This document shows, piece after piece, positions 1 to 9,515 of a stretch of 64,000 nucleotides of DNA. The position numbers and the translations under genes were made by a program. Origin of the DNA: Chrysophaeum taylorii (Eukaryota > Sar > Pelagophyceae > Pelagomonadales > Pelagomonadaceae). The notes below the pieces were generated by a model. It had not been told where the DNA came from and did not search any database. It saw only the letters and a program-made list of their open reading frames with translations. The first letter of the stretch is position 1. The number at the start of each line of letters is the position of its first letter. The stretch is taken from positions 62,001-126,000 of the forward strand of contig JAQMWT010000230.1 in NCBI GenBank assembly GCA_029834535.1, in the 5' to 3' direction.

Positions 1-1968
1 GCGTACTACGACGAAAATCTCGGCGGCATTCTCGTGAAGAGCCGCTCGCTCATTGCCAGGAGATACCTCCGCGGGTGGTTCCCGATCGACGCGGTGTCGT
101 CGCTGCCATTCGACGTCATCAACCTCCTCAGCACGGGCAAGGGGGGATCCTTGAATCTCCTCAAGTCGCTGCGCCTGCTGAGATTACTCAAGTTGTTTCG
201 GGTCATCCGAGCGTCGCGAATCCTCGCGCGCTGGGAAGCTGCCGCCGTCTTCGCCTTTTCGTACACCGAGATTTCGATGTACAAATTCTTCTGCAAGCTC
301 CTGCTGTACGCGCACTGGAACGCGTGCGTCTGGGGCATGGTCGCGCACAAGGACATCACCAACGGGTGGTCGTGGATGCTGGCCCTCGAAGAATCCCAGA
401 CCGAGCACCGCGGCGTCTATCGGTGTCGCTTCGGCGACGGCTACGCCGACTACGCCGCGTCGGACCTCGGCTTCGACACGATCCCGTACGTCGACGACGC
501 CGGCGACGACGCGAGGCGCTCGGGCTCGTTCGAGCGCGCGTGCGTCGAGAAAACCTACAAGCACTTCGACAAGAGCGTCGTGCTCCACAAATACTGGGCA
601 TCGTTGTACTGGTCGGTATACACGATGACCGGGATCGGCTACGGCGACATCACGGCGACGAGACACACCGAAGTCGTCGTCGCGACGCTCATCATGCTGA
701 GCGGCGCCGTGTTCTGGGCGTACATGATCGGAGAATTCGTCACCCTCGTCTCGCACATGGACATCTACGGCAACGCCTTTCGCCAGCGAATGGACGAGCT
801 CAACTACATGATGAAGGACAAAAAATTCCCGGTCCACCTTCGACGCCGCTGTCGCATGTTCCTCTTGCACAGCCGCCAGCACCATCGTCAAACCAACTAC
901 CGCCAGCTCGAGAAGAGCATGTCCGTCTCGCTCAGACACGAGGTCGCGGCGGCAAACAACAAATGGATCCGGCGCGTCTGGTACTTCGACGACGTCCGGC
1001 CGCCCTTCATCGCCGACCTCAGCCAGAACGCCAGCTCGCTCGTCTACGCGCCCATGGAGGTCGTCGAGCAGCCGCTCACGCTCTTCGTCGTCACCAGCGG
1101 CATCGCCGCGCGCAAGGGCCGCGTCATGTCGAAATGGTCTGTGTGGGGTCACGACTTCATGCTCGAAAACCTCGACCTCGTCGACATGGCATTCACGGCC
1201 GCCCTCTCCTACCTCGAGGTCGTCGGCATCTCTCGCGAGCGCATGACCAAGATGCTCGAGTCGCCCGCCCACGAGCGCGAGCGCAAGCTCCTTCGCAAGG
1301 CCGTCGTCTTCTACACGGTCAAGGCCCACGCCATGCGGATGGGCACCGAGAGGCTCAAGCGACGACGACCCAAATCGAGCCGCGCGCTCATCTCGAGCGA
1401 ACCTTGGCGCGCGGGAAAAAAACACCAACCCGCGCCCGAGGGAAAAAATTATGAAACCGGCGGTTCGGCCGATGCTGCCCGACGTCGCAGCGTCGCGTCC
1501 CTGAGTCCCGGCAAAGAAGAGCACGTCGCCGGGAATTCGGCGATCGCGAGCATCAGCGCAGTAGTTCACACCTTTAACAGCCAGAGCGACGACGACGACG
1601 ACGACGGCGACGGCGGCGACGACGGCGACAAAAACTTGTTGTTGACGGCCAGGGGGCCTGACAATGTCGAGGGGGAAGACGACGGCGGAGACAAGCAGCA
1701 AGACATGAAGATTGTGAGGTCAAAACTCCGAAAGCTCGACAGCAAGGTGACGCTTCAGCACGAACGCGTGATTCGCATCGAGCAGAAGCTGTCGGCTCAG
1801 ATGGACAATTTGAGCCAGAGGCTCGAGACCCTCATCGAGGGTCTCGCGGTGCCAGCCCCTAACGCCTCGCCCGAGGCGCACGCCCCAGTCTCTCGGCGCC
1901 GAAACCTCAGCATCCTTTCGAGTCTCGGCAAGAGGACGACTGCCGCCGCCGTCGTGCCTAGGGGGTAG
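1..1968 (+). CDS. Voltage-gated K+ channel, EAG/CNG-like, 5'-truncated by the window edge
   Basis: The frame is open from base 1 with no start codon, so the N-terminus (S1 and part of S2-S3) lies outside the window. The visible part begins in the S2-S3 linker (ARRYLRGWFPIDAVSSLPFD). An S4-like helix follows (SLRLLRLLKLFRVIRASRIL), then S5, a long extracellular turret, and a pore loop with the K+-selectivity signature TGIGYGD near base 640. After S6 comes a C-linker and a region matching the position of a cyclic-nucleotide-binding fold, but I do not see its phosphate-binding cassette, so ligand gating is doubtful. The tail is basic, then acidic (Asp-rich repeat near 1587-1632), and ends with a predicted coiled coil that could drive tetramerisation. 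This is a plasma-membrane K+ channel of the KAT/EAG/HCN superfamily; the exact subfamily is unclear. The stop lies 40 bp before the next start codon. Confidence 0.88.
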   Translation, partial: AYYDENLGGILVKSRSLIARRYLRGWFPIDAVSSLPFDVINLLSTGKGGSLNLLKSLRLLRLLKLFRVIRASRILARWEAAAVFAFSYTEISMYKFFCKLLLYAHWNACVWGMVAHKDITNGWSWMLALEESQTEHRGVYRCRFGDGYADYAASDLGFDTIPYVDDAGDDARRSGSFERACVEKTYKHFDKSVVLHKYWASLYWSVYTMTGIGYGDITATRHTEVVVATLIMLSGAVFWAYMIGEFVTLVSHMDIYGNAFRQRMDELNYMMKDKKFPVHLRRRCRMFLLHSRQHHRQTNYRQLEKSMSVSLRHEVAAANNKWIRRVWYFDDVRPPFIADLSQNASSLVYAPMEVVEQPLTLFVVTSGIAARKGRVMSKWSVWGHDFMLENLDLVDMAFTAALSYLEVVGISRERMTKMLESPAHERERKLLRKAVVFYTVKAHAMRMGTERLKRRRPKSSRALISSEPWRAGKKHQPAPEGKNYETGGSADAARRRSVASLSPGKEEHVAGNSAIASISAVVHTFNSQSDDDDDDGDGGDDGDKNLLLTARGPDNVEGEDDGGDKQQDMKIVRSKLRKLDSKVTLQHERVIRIEQKLSAQMDNLSQRLETLIEGLAVPAPNASPEAHAPVSRRRNLSILSSLGKRTTAAAVVPRG

Positions 1969-2008
1969 GGAACCTTTTCGTAATAACAAAATTAATAACC
2001 CTCCTAAG

Positions 2009-3142
2009 ATGATAGTCCCTTCTCCGTCGTCCAACGGCGTCGTTAAGTTGAGCGACGAGACGACGGAGACGTCGTACATCGAGTTGCCGGCGTCGACGCG
2101 ATTCGTCGAGAGCTGCGCGGTGAATTTGGAGTTTTCCGAGAGCGTGTACCTGCCGCTGCAGCTGTCGGATGAGCTGCTGTACGTTTACGAGGTGCGCTTG
2201 GGGTGGGACGCGGCCAAGCCCTTCCACGGGCCTGTCGCCTTACCGGGCGAGGCACCCTCGAAACTGACGCCCTACGGGTCCGTGCTGACAGCCGACGGGC
2301 ACTTGTGGGTTTGCGTCTACAACAGGAACGCTGTCGTCGATTTGGACTTGACCGACGGGCGAATCTCGCGCGTTCTGGCCGTCCCTGCGCCCAACGACGT
2401 CGCAATCGGTCGGCGAGACGTCTATGTTGCGGGCGGTACCGCGAGCTGCGGCGTGACCGACCCGACGCGCGGAGCCGTCTACGCGGCGTCGACGGGCGAC
2501 GTCGTCGTCCGCGCCGAGCTCGCGATCGCCGGCATCGCCGCTCACGGCGAGGAGGACACGCTGTATGTAGCGCAGCTGGTCGACATGTTCACCGTGCCGG
2601 GCGGAGTCGTGTGGAGAGGGGACGACGGCGACCGCGTCTGGCTCGCGGACAACGCGCGATGGTTCGACGAGACGCGCCTCGTCGTGCCCGCGTACCGCGC
2701 GGCTCCCCGCGCCGCCGCGACCTGTTTGCGCACGCGGGTCTGCGCGTCGATCGCGAACGCGGCGCTCCAGTGCGCCACCTGCAAGATCGCCGGCGAGAGC
2801 TGCGAGGCGGCGTGTCGGGACCCAGAGGTGGCCCTCGTCTTTTCGCGCAACGACACTGCTGACCCGTTCCGTTTTTTCGTCTTCGACGTCCGGACTAGGG
2901 CAGCGACCCATTTCGCTCTCGATCTCGAGTCCGCGCACCGACGACCCTCCACAACTGCTCGCGCCTATTATTTTGACTCCAACGTCACCCACGTCTCCCG
3001 CGTCCGGGACCACCTCGTCTGCGTTAACTTCCAACAGCCGCGTCTCCTCGTGATCCCCGTCGAGGCCATAACGCCCCACCTCGGCGGAACCACGACAACC
3101 ATCCAAGTCCAGCCCCGAGCGTCATTATGTAACGACCCTTGA
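2009..3142 (+). CDS. Uncharacterised protein with beta-propeller-like blades and a Cys-rich patch
   Basis: The 377-residue reading frame starts at the first ATG after the channel gene. The sequence has repeated short blade-like segments (LTADGHLWVCVYNRNAVVDL, then VAIGRRDVYVAGG, then GEEDTLYVAQL) resembling NHL/SMP-30-type six-bladed propellers, but no metal-binding or catalytic residues can be assigned. A Cys-rich stretch around residues 230-272 contains paired cysteines (CLRTRVC, CATC, SCEAAC). No signal peptide or membrane segment is evident. It is co-directional with the channel gene and separated from it by only 40 bp, so its promoter must overlap the channel 3' end or the two share a transcript. 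I do not recognise a family; the propeller call is inference. Confidence 0.6.
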   Translation: MIVPSPSSNGVVKLSDETTETSYIELPASTRFVESCAVNLEFSESVYLPLQLSDELLYVYEVRLGWDAAKPFHGPVALPGEAPSKLTPYGSVLTADGHLWVCVYNRNAVVDLDLTDGRISRVLAVPAPNDVAIGRRDVYVAGGTASCGVTDPTRGAVYAASTGDVVVRAELAIAGIAAHGEEDTLYVAQLVDMFTVPGGVVWRGDDGDRVWLADNARWFDETRLVVPAYRAAPRAAATCLRTRVCASIANAALQCATCKIAGESCEAACRDPEVALVFSRNDTADPFRFFVFDVRTRAATHFALDLESAHRRPSTTARAYYFDSNVTHVSRVRDHLVCVNFQQPRLLVIPVEAITPHLGGTTTTIQVQPRASLCNDP

Positions 3143-3376
3143 CGGCTCCAATACGGCTGTAGTTCTTCTTCCTCGACCGCGCGGCGACGACTCGCGCGGC
3201 GACGACTCGCGCGTCGCTAAAAAGACGATATCATATAATTTGGTGGTTGCGCCGCCACCGCCGCCGCCGGCGCCAAAGAAGAGACTCGAATCATCGTCCA
3301 AGGTAAGCGTCGAGCATATCGATGCCGCTGGCGAAGACCGGCCAGCCGAGCGCGACGGAGTCGAGCGTCTGGACGA

Positions 3377-3880
3377 TTATTTATGATTGCCGAGGGGCGC
3401 CGAGAAGTTCGCAATCTTGGCCGTCGCGCGCCCGCAGCATCCCTCGACTGATCTTAGAGAGATGCCGAAGACGTCGCCCGCCGAGACCGGGAGGTCGACG
3501 TGGCCGTGCTGGTCTCGCGGCCCGGTGGTCGTCGTCAGCGGTTCGAAGACGCCGCGCAGCGTCGTGCCAAAGGGGTCGTACGCGGGCGCAGAATCCTTGG
3601 TGAAGTAGCTCCAGTCGAACGAGACGATTCCGTTGGCGACAGCGACCAGTGCCACTTCGGCGCGGCCCTCGCGCCCTGCGTCGACGCCCACCAGTTTGAG
3701 CACGTGCCTCGCAATTATGATAATTCTCGCGTCTAGGTCCGCGCGACAAGTTGCCCACTTCTCGGCCTCGTAGGCACCGACGAACCCCTCGGACACCGCT
3801 CCCGTCGGCGCTGCAGTGGGGTCGGTGCCGTACGCGCCGAGAGCCCCGATCATCATCGCAGTGCACCTAACCATCATCAT
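3377..3880 (-). CDS. Small putative secreted protein with a bacterial-type extracellular domain
   Basis: The 167-residue frame opens with a Met-rich hydrophobic start (MMMVRCTAMMIGALGAYG) that could be a signal peptide. The C-terminal half has the sequence style of a beta-sandwich domain common in bacterial surface or PEP-CTERM-type proteins: VSFDWSYFTKDSAPAYDPFG, then a hydrophilic turn, then AGDVFGISLRS and ATAKIANFSAP. I recognise this pattern (SFDW..Y.T.D..P.YDPFG...AGD.FGF...A.I.NF.AP) from bacterial proteins. The middle (residues 45-70) fits the domain less well and might hide a short intron. It is convergent with no close partner. The function is unknown; cell-surface or adhesion is a guess. 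Confidence 0.55.
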   Translation of the reverse strand: MMMVRCTAMMIGALGAYGTDPTAAPTGAVSEGFVGAYEAEKWATCRADLDARIIIIARHVLKLVGVDAGREGRAEVALVAVANGIVSFDWSYFTKDSAPAYDPFGTTLRGVFEPLTTTTGPRDQHGHVDLPVSAGDVFGISLRSVEGCCGRATAKIANFSAPLGNHK

Positions 3881-4345
3881 CGTCGGCCGAAACTTTTTTT
3901 TTAGGAAAAAAGCAATCCTTCACTTCTACTTACTACTGAGGTGGCGTAATCGATTTGAATCGAGAGCTGATCGCGATACATTCACCGCCGTTGTGATAAC
4001 CTTACGCTGCGCTCCCACCACGCCGAAGGCGTCGCCGCCATTGCCCGCGAACCATGATCTCGAAGCGCTTCTGATTTGAACGCTGCGATCCCTACGTCGT
4101 CGTCGTCGTCGAGCACCAGAAAAGCACCAGAAAACGAAGACGACTAGGAATAAGATTCGGTTGGGCGAAAAAAGCAAGCCCTCCCCTGTCGTTAGATAAT
4201 ATTCGCCATTCTCTCGTTCCTCGAGCGTGTTGCATGCTGCTGCCAATCAGAAACAAAGAGCCTCGTTCGTTCGTTCGTTCGTTCGTTGTTCGAGAGAAAG
4301 AAGGGAAGAAAGAGCCCGTCCCGTCCGTCAAAAAAAAAGAGCAGG
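3881..4345. other. Intergenic spacer with a GTTC tetranucleotide repeat
   Basis: No coding signal is convincing here. A (GTTC/TTCG)n microsatellite sits at about 4263-4288, followed by A- and G-rich sequence next to the PRP19 stop. The stretch separates the start of the small secreted protein gene (minus strand) from the 3' end of PRP19 (also minus), so it should hold the former's promoter. Confidence 0.5.
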
Positions 4346-5800
4346 TCAGTCTGGGGGCTTGAAGAGATCGAACGAGGTGGCGTCGGCCGCGACGAGGATG
4401 CCGCGGGCTTCGGGGAGGAAGGCGATGGAGTGGTTGGTGCCGGGCGCGGGGAGATTGTTGAGGGGGGTCCACTCCTTGACGACGCAGACCTGGAGAGCCT
4501 TTTGGGTGGTGATCGCGAGGTACTTTCCGCTGCGGTCCAAGGCGCAGGCGGTGGCGGGGCCGTCGTGGCAGTCGATCTGATGGACCTGCCTGAGCTTGCG
4601 GAGGTCCCAGACGCGGGCGGTCGCGTCGCTCGAGGCCGAGGCGAGGTAGTAGCCGTTCTCCGAGAAGGAAACCGAGGCGACCGTGCCCTGGTGCGCGTCG
4701 AAGGTGTGGACGCAAGAGGCGTTCTTGACGTCCCAGACGCGGAGGAGGTGCTGGCCGTCTCCTCCTCCTCCTCCTCCTCCTCCTCCATCGGAGGGTTGCG
4801 CCAGGATGATACCGTCGGGGTGGAAGGTGATTGGTCCCGTCGCGGTCTCGGTGTGGGTCGGGGGGGGCGCGACGTAGATATGACGCGCGTCCGGGAGCGA
4901 AACCAAGGCAAAACCGGCGTCGGGGCGGCCGAGCGCCGCGAAGCTTCCAGAGGGGTGCGCCGCGATACCCCGATAGTCTCCCGCGACCTCTTTTTTCAAC
5001 TCCATGGAGTCTCGAGAAGACCAGAGGCTCACCTTGGTCGCGTCGCAGCTCAGCAGCAGGTCGCCCGCGACGGCGACGGCTCTGACGGCAGAACGAGTCG
5101 AAGCTGTCGCGGCGATTACCTCCAGGCTCGCGCTATCGAGGCGGCGCAGGCTGCCGTCGCTCGCGCCGGCCAGAAAAAAACCGTCTCCCGGAACGACGCA
5201 GGTCGCGGGAAGGTCCTCGAAACTTTTCGTTTTGGTCCAGCGTCGCAGATCGTCGGGCCCGGCGAGGCCGGCCGGCACGGGTCGCTTTTTTCTACCGGAA
5301 CTCGCGGTCTTCCAAAACTCGTCCAGTCGCAAGATGTCGTCGGCCCCGAGGCCGTCTTCCTCCATCGGTTGCTGGTCTTCCGCCGCCGCGAGGCGGCGCT
5401 GGAGGTCGGCCACGGCGTCTCTGGCCTGGTCGCGTTCGCGCGATAGTCGAGCGATCACTCGGCAAGCCGCGTCGTGCTGGTACAACGCGTGGCTCAGCTC
5501 CTTCCGCGTCGCGTGGAGCTGCTGCTTCATCTGGTGGGTCTCGAGCATCACGTCGTCCCACTCGTTCTGGAACATCGCCAGCATTCCCGGAATCGACGTC
5601 GCCGTCAGGGGCTTTGGTCGCACGGCGAGGTCAGCTTGGACAGGGACCAAGTCCGAGGTCGAGAGGGACGTTCCCGTCGCCGGGCACACCCCCTTGGACG
5701 CCTCGAGCGCCTTCTCGATCAGCCGACGTTCGAACAGGTGCCCGGATTTCACCGACACGACGGGCTCGACGGGCACCTCGCCGCTGATCGCGCAGTACAT
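4346..5800 (-). CDS. PRP19: Pre-mRNA-processing factor 19 (U-box E3 ligase, spliceosome)
   Basis: I chose the start at 5800 because the protein then begins MYCAISGEVPVEPVVS, the conserved PRP19 N-terminus; an upstream in-frame Met at 5833 would add 11 unrelated residues. This gives 484 residues, close to the usual ~500. Order: U-box (residues 1-70, HLFERRLIEKAL then VCPATGTSLS), a tetramerising coiled coil (about 70-140, ending in REREQARD-like heptads), and a C-terminal WD40 propeller with several clear blades (VASVSFSENGYYLASASSDA, ARVWDLRKLRQVHQIDCHDG). PRP19 is the scaffold and ubiquitin ligase of the NineTeen complex that activates the spliceosome in the nucleus. A Gly run near residue 350 comes from a CTC repeat. 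There are no introns. It is divergent from malic enzyme across 80 bp. Confidence 0.95.
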   Translation of the reverse strand: MYCAISGEVPVEPVVSVKSGHLFERRLIEKALEASKGVCPATGTSLSTSDLVPVQADLAVRPKPLTATSIPGMLAMFQNEWDDVMLETHQMKQQLHATRKELSHALYQHDAACRVIARLSRERDQARDAVADLQRRLAAAEDQQPMEEDGLGADDILRLDEFWKTASSGRKKRPVPAGLAGPDDLRRWTKTKSFEDLPATCVVPGDGFFLAGASDGSLRRLDSASLEVIAATASTRSAVRAVAVAGDLLLSCDATKVSLWSSRDSMELKKEVAGDYRGIAAHPSGSFAALGRPDAGFALVSLPDARHIYVAPPPTHTETATGPITFHPDGIILAQPSDGGGGGGGGGDGQHLLRVWDVKNASCVHTFDAHQGTVASVSFSENGYYLASASSDATARVWDLRKLRQVHQIDCHDGPATACALDRSGKYLAITTQKALQVCVVKEWTPLNNLPAPGTNHSIAFLPEARGILVAADATSFDLFKPPD

Positions 5801-5880
5801 TCTTCTTCTTCCTACTGCTAACCCTCCAAACACTTAGAAACAAACAAACAACCCTTGTCGAAAGACAAGACGGAAGGAAG
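5801..5880. promoter_or_regulatory. Short shared upstream region of PRP19 and malic enzyme
   Basis: Only 80 bp separate the divergent start codons. It contains a TAACCCTCC element near 5818 and A-rich sequence. It must hold both 5' UTR starts or the promoters must extend into coding sequence. Bidirectional promoter activity is inferred from the spacing. Confidence 0.5.
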
Positions 5881-7737
5881 ATGATAGGAGCAGCCGGGGG
5901 ACGGCGGTTTTTGTCGTCGTCGTCGGGCGCGGGATGGAAGCGGAAATCGGCTCTCCTGGACCGCGCGACGCAGGCGGGGTACGGGGCCGAGGCGGCGGTG
6001 ATGCGGGACCAGGAGAAGGAGCCGTACCGGTTCCGCAAGGCCCTGCGCGTCCCCGCGGAACGACGCGGGATCGAGATCTTGAACGACCCGTTGTACAACA
6101 AGGGGACGGGGTTCGAGGAGGGAGAACGGGACCGGCTCGGGCTCCGCGGGCTCGTGCCCCCGGCGGTCTTGACGATGGAGCAGCAGCTCCTCAAGATCAT
6201 GGCGGCGGTCCGGGCGTTGCCGGACGACCTCTCGAAACACACGTACCTGACCGACCTCCACGACCGGAACGCGACGCTCTTCCACCGCGTCGTCGTGCGA
6301 CACATCGAGGAGCTCGCGCCGCTGATCTACACGCCGACGGTCGGCCGCGCGTGCCAGCTCTTCGAAACGATGTTCAGGCGACCGCGCGGCATGTACTTCA
6401 CGCGAAACGACGTCGGACACATGGCCGCGATGACGGCCAACTGGCCGGCGAAGGACGTCCGCGTCGTGGTTGTCACCGACGGCTCGCGAATCCTAGGTCT
6501 CGGGGACCTCGGGTCGAACGGCATGGGCATTCCTATCGGCAAGCTCGCCTTGTACTGCGCGGCAGGAGGCATCGCTCCTCACCGCGTGCTTCCGGTCGTC
6601 GTCGACGTCGGCACCGACAACCGCGAGTTGCTGGAGGATCCGTTTTACCTCGGTGTCCGCGAGCCCCGCCTCACGGGAGACGAGTATTTCGCGGTCGTCG
6701 ACGAGTTCGTGCGCGCGATCTACGCGCGATGGCCCGACGTCTTGGTCCAATTCGAAGACTTTTCGTCGCGCGTCGCAAAGCCGTTGCTCGACCGTTACAG
6801 GGATCATCGCCTCTGCTTCAACGACGACGTCCAGGGCACGGGCGCGACGGTGGTTGCTGGGGCCTTGGCGGCCCTCCGTCTCCAAGAACAGCACCTCCGG
6901 GACCAGACGATCGTCGTGTGCGGCGCCGGAAGCGCCGGCGTCGGTTGCGCGAACGCTTTGTACGACGCCGTCGTCCGCGGAGGAGGACTTTCGCGCGACC
7001 AAGCCGCCCTTAACTTTCACATTCTCGACGAGAAAGGCTTGATCGCGCGCGACGGCGGCGACGACTGGGACGACCTGACGCGCGACCAACAATTTTTTGG
7101 ATCCGACTTTAAGCACCCAAATCTCGTCCGCGGGACGAGCCTCGTCCGCGTTATCGAGACGGTCAAGCCCACCATGCTCCTCGGCCTCACGACAGTCCGC
7201 GGCCTCTTCGACCGCGAGGTCGTCGACGCCTTTTCTGCCAACTGCCCGCTCCCGAGACCAATTCTGATGCCGCTCTCGAACCCGACGGCCAACGCCGAGG
7301 CGACCGCGAAGCAAGTCTACGAATGGACCGACGGCAAGGCTATCTTCGCCTCGGGCTCGCCCTTCGATCCCGTCACCCTCGACGACGGACGCACCTTGGT
7401 CCCGAGTCAGTGCAATAACTTCTTTATTTTCCCGGGGCTTGGTCTCGGGGCAACTCTGGCCAAAGCGACGCGCGTCTCCGACGCGATGCTCCACGCCGCC
7501 TCCCTCGCCTGCGCCGCCGCGGTTACCCAGCAAGAACTCGACCGGGGCCAGGTCTTTCCCTCTGTCTCCCGCATCCGCGATGTTTCCAAGGCCGTCGCCC
7601 TCGCCGTCATTCGTGCGGCGCGGGATGAGGGCCTCAACAGACTCGCCCCGCTCCCTCGAGACCTCGACGCCTACGTCACCTCCAAAATGTACTACCCATT
7701 CTACGTCCCGCTCTACCAGAGCCCCTACGGCTCCTGA
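5881..7737 (+). CDS. NAD(P)-dependent malic enzyme, probably mitochondrial
   Basis: The 618-residue protein performs oxidative decarboxylation of malate to pyruvate and CO2. The N-terminus MIGAAGGRRFLSSSSGAGWK is Ser/Arg-rich like a mitochondrial presequence. The N-terminal malic domain follows, with YTPTVGRACQLFETMFRRPR near residue 145 and GSRILGLGDLGSNGMGIPIG containing the conserved Gly-rich loop. The family signature LCFNDDVQGTGATV lies at about residue 318, and the Rossmann loop IVVCGAGSAGVGCANAL at about 345. The length agrees with eukaryotic NAD-ME/NADP-ME (about 550-620). Cofactor preference cannot be decided by eye. No intron is evident. The stop is followed by a poly-T tract and microsatellites. 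Confidence 0.95.
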   Translation: MIGAAGGRRFLSSSSGAGWKRKSALLDRATQAGYGAEAAVMRDQEKEPYRFRKALRVPAERRGIEILNDPLYNKGTGFEEGERDRLGLRGLVPPAVLTMEQQLLKIMAAVRALPDDLSKHTYLTDLHDRNATLFHRVVVRHIEELAPLIYTPTVGRACQLFETMFRRPRGMYFTRNDVGHMAAMTANWPAKDVRVVVVTDGSRILGLGDLGSNGMGIPIGKLALYCAAGGIAPHRVLPVVVDVGTDNRELLEDPFYLGVREPRLTGDEYFAVVDEFVRAIYARWPDVLVQFEDFSSRVAKPLLDRYRDHRLCFNDDVQGTGATVVAGALAALRLQEQHLRDQTIVVCGAGSAGVGCANALYDAVVRGGGLSRDQAALNFHILDEKGLIARDGGDDWDDLTRDQQFFGSDFKHPNLVRGTSLVRVIETVKPTMLLGLTTVRGLFDREVVDAFSANCPLPRPILMPLSNPTANAEATAKQVYEWTDGKAIFASGSPFDPVTLDDGRTLVPSQCNNFFIFPGLGLGATLAKATRVSDAMLHAASLACAAAVTQQELDRGQVFPSVSRIRDVSKAVALAVIRAARDEGLNRLAPLPRDLDAYVTSKMYYPFYVPLYQSPYGS

Positions 7738-7765
7738 CTCCTCCGATTTTTTTTTTTTAATATCC

Positions 7766-7837
7766 GTCCATCCATCCATCCATCCATCCATCCATCCAGA
7801 TGGGCTAACGGTGGTTATATATAATCCCCTTTCTCCT

Positions 7838-7879
<42 letters not shown>
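7766..7879. repeat. Two microsatellites: (TCCA)n and (GAT)n
   Basis: A (TCCA)n run occupies 7766-7798 and a (GAT)n run 7839-7879. They lie in the 3' flank of malic enzyme and separate it from a decayed region. No coding function is supported. Confidence 0.9.
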
Positions 7880-7880
<1 letters not shown>

Positions 7881-8159
7881 TTCGACGGATCGATTACGTG
7901 GTAATAAATAGTAATAAGCTGTATGGTTAGACCATGGCTGCGCCTTTTTTTCTGAACAAAATCCCCAAGCCCCAGCGGAACCGTCGACAGGTGTTTGCGA
8001 AGACGCGGGGCTTCGTTCACCGTCCCGGCGGGTGGTTTGTCTTGTCTTGTCTTGACTTGTCTTGTTTTGTTTTGTTTTGTTTTGTTGGTGGGCGTCGACC
8101 CACAAGATTTAGGTTTATTATTAGAACAACGGAAGCGATGATGAGGCTCATTTTCAGAT

Positions 8160-9117
8160 AACAGGAACAGGTACGAACGATTCGCCGCGCTCAGCGACGA
8201 AGTTCAAGGAGCGTTGATGCAGGCGGCTTATCGTGTTTGTAGAACCACGAGGCCCAGGCTACCGCGCCGGCGCACCATGCCGTCGCGCCGCTTCGGCCGT
8301 CGCGCCGCTTCGGCCGTCCAAGAAGGCCCTCGAGCGGCGCGCGAACGACTACGCCAAGGCACTGGAGGCCACGCAAGTTAGATCTGTCGTCGTCGACGAG
8401 CGTGCCCTCTTTGGGAGGACCCAACTCTCGACGCGGCAATTAAGCAGCTTCCGAGCGACGCCGCGCGGTCGAAAATCTTCGAGGGGTACGTCGAAAGGTT
8501 TTGCTGGCACGGGAAACCTTAAACCCAAGTCCTACGCCTCGGTAAAGGACCCGGCGATCGGCCAGACCTTTTTCCAAAGCCAACGTCGAATTCCTCACAG
8601 GGCGCGCGAAGTACGTCTACGAACAGATCAAGATCAACTCCGGCGAGTTGGTCGCCGAGGAGGCAGTGGTGACGGCGGCTGCCAGTGCCCGTGACCGCGA
8701 CGACCCAGCGTGTCCAAGTCGTCGCGAGGCGGCACTCGATTGTTGACGAGCTCGAGGTCGAGGTGAGTGAGGAGTGCCGCACCTCTCGGCCACTCGAGAA
8801 TTATTGGACAACGAGTGGCTGCTCGAAGCTACCGACCATCGACGCGGCGTTGGTTCGGTCGCGCGTCGAGGTTCTCTCGTAAGTTGTCGGGCGACCGTCG
8901 CAAGAAACTGGGTTGGATCCTCGTTTTCTACGACGACGACGACGACGACGACGGTTTAAATCAGCGGGTGGCGAAACGCCCCACCTTCTTCGACGGCTCC
9001 AAGCCCGCTTCCCGGCGCTTCGTGTCCGAGGACGACGAATACGGCGACGAGGAGGAGGAGGGTGAGGAGGACGCGATAGACGTCGTCGTCGTCGTCGACG
9101 ACGACTTATTGGCATAG
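8160..9117 (+). pseudogene. Decayed protein-coding remnant, possibly FF-domain-like
   Basis: Short plus-strand pieces in different frames look protein-like but do not join into one ORF. One piece (about 8410-8519) reads DPTLDAAIKQLPSDAARSKI then FEGYVERFCW, which resembles the end of an FF domain (R..IF..Y). Another (about 8582-8744) reads EFLTGRAKYVYEQIKINSGE. The last (8767-9117) ends with an acidic tail (RRFVSEDDEYGDEEEEGEED) and stops at 9117. At least two frameshifts and internal stops separate them, and the flanks carry (TTGTT)n-type simple repeats at 8040-8090. Alternatives are an unrecognised multi-exon gene or chance. FF-domain identity is weak. Confidence 0.3.
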
Positions 9118-9515
9118 CTGCGTTCGAAGGTCCCCTGACTTCCCGCCCTAAGACGGGAAGACCAGGACAATAGATAAGTGGTCGCCCCAGCGCGCAATGA
9201 AAGGCGCGACGATCGATCCAAACGCCCGCACGACCCACGTTGGAACCACAGACGGTCCCGATGCGCCGGACGTTGTAATTGGGGCCGATAGCATCGCGCG
9301 AAGAGTAGAGCCACCACCTAGGACCCCGCCCCCAAAATGCCTCAGCCCCACGTAGTAGTAGTTTCTCCGAATCGGCGGTAGCTACCGACTGGTTGGTAAA
9401 AATTCGGCACCAAAAACAAATCATTAGGTCATCCGTCCCGATTTTGAAAAAAGCCGGCCGTAGCAACGGCAGAGTATAATAATAATAAAAAAAATAGTAA
9501 ACCGCAGGTAAGAAG
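9118..9515. other. Intergenic region, nothing recognised
   Basis: About 400 bp between the decayed remnant and the PUB-domain gene's 3' end. I see an AT-rich stretch (TAATAATAATAAAAAAAATAG near 9477) that may serve 3'-end formation for the minus-strand gene, and no reliable ORF. Confidence 0.4.

Noticed and set aside
184-1701. Minus-strand 505-residue ORF opposite the K+ channel
   Set aside because: Arg/Val/Asp-rich antisense shadow without motifs. The plus strand encodes clear channel signatures.
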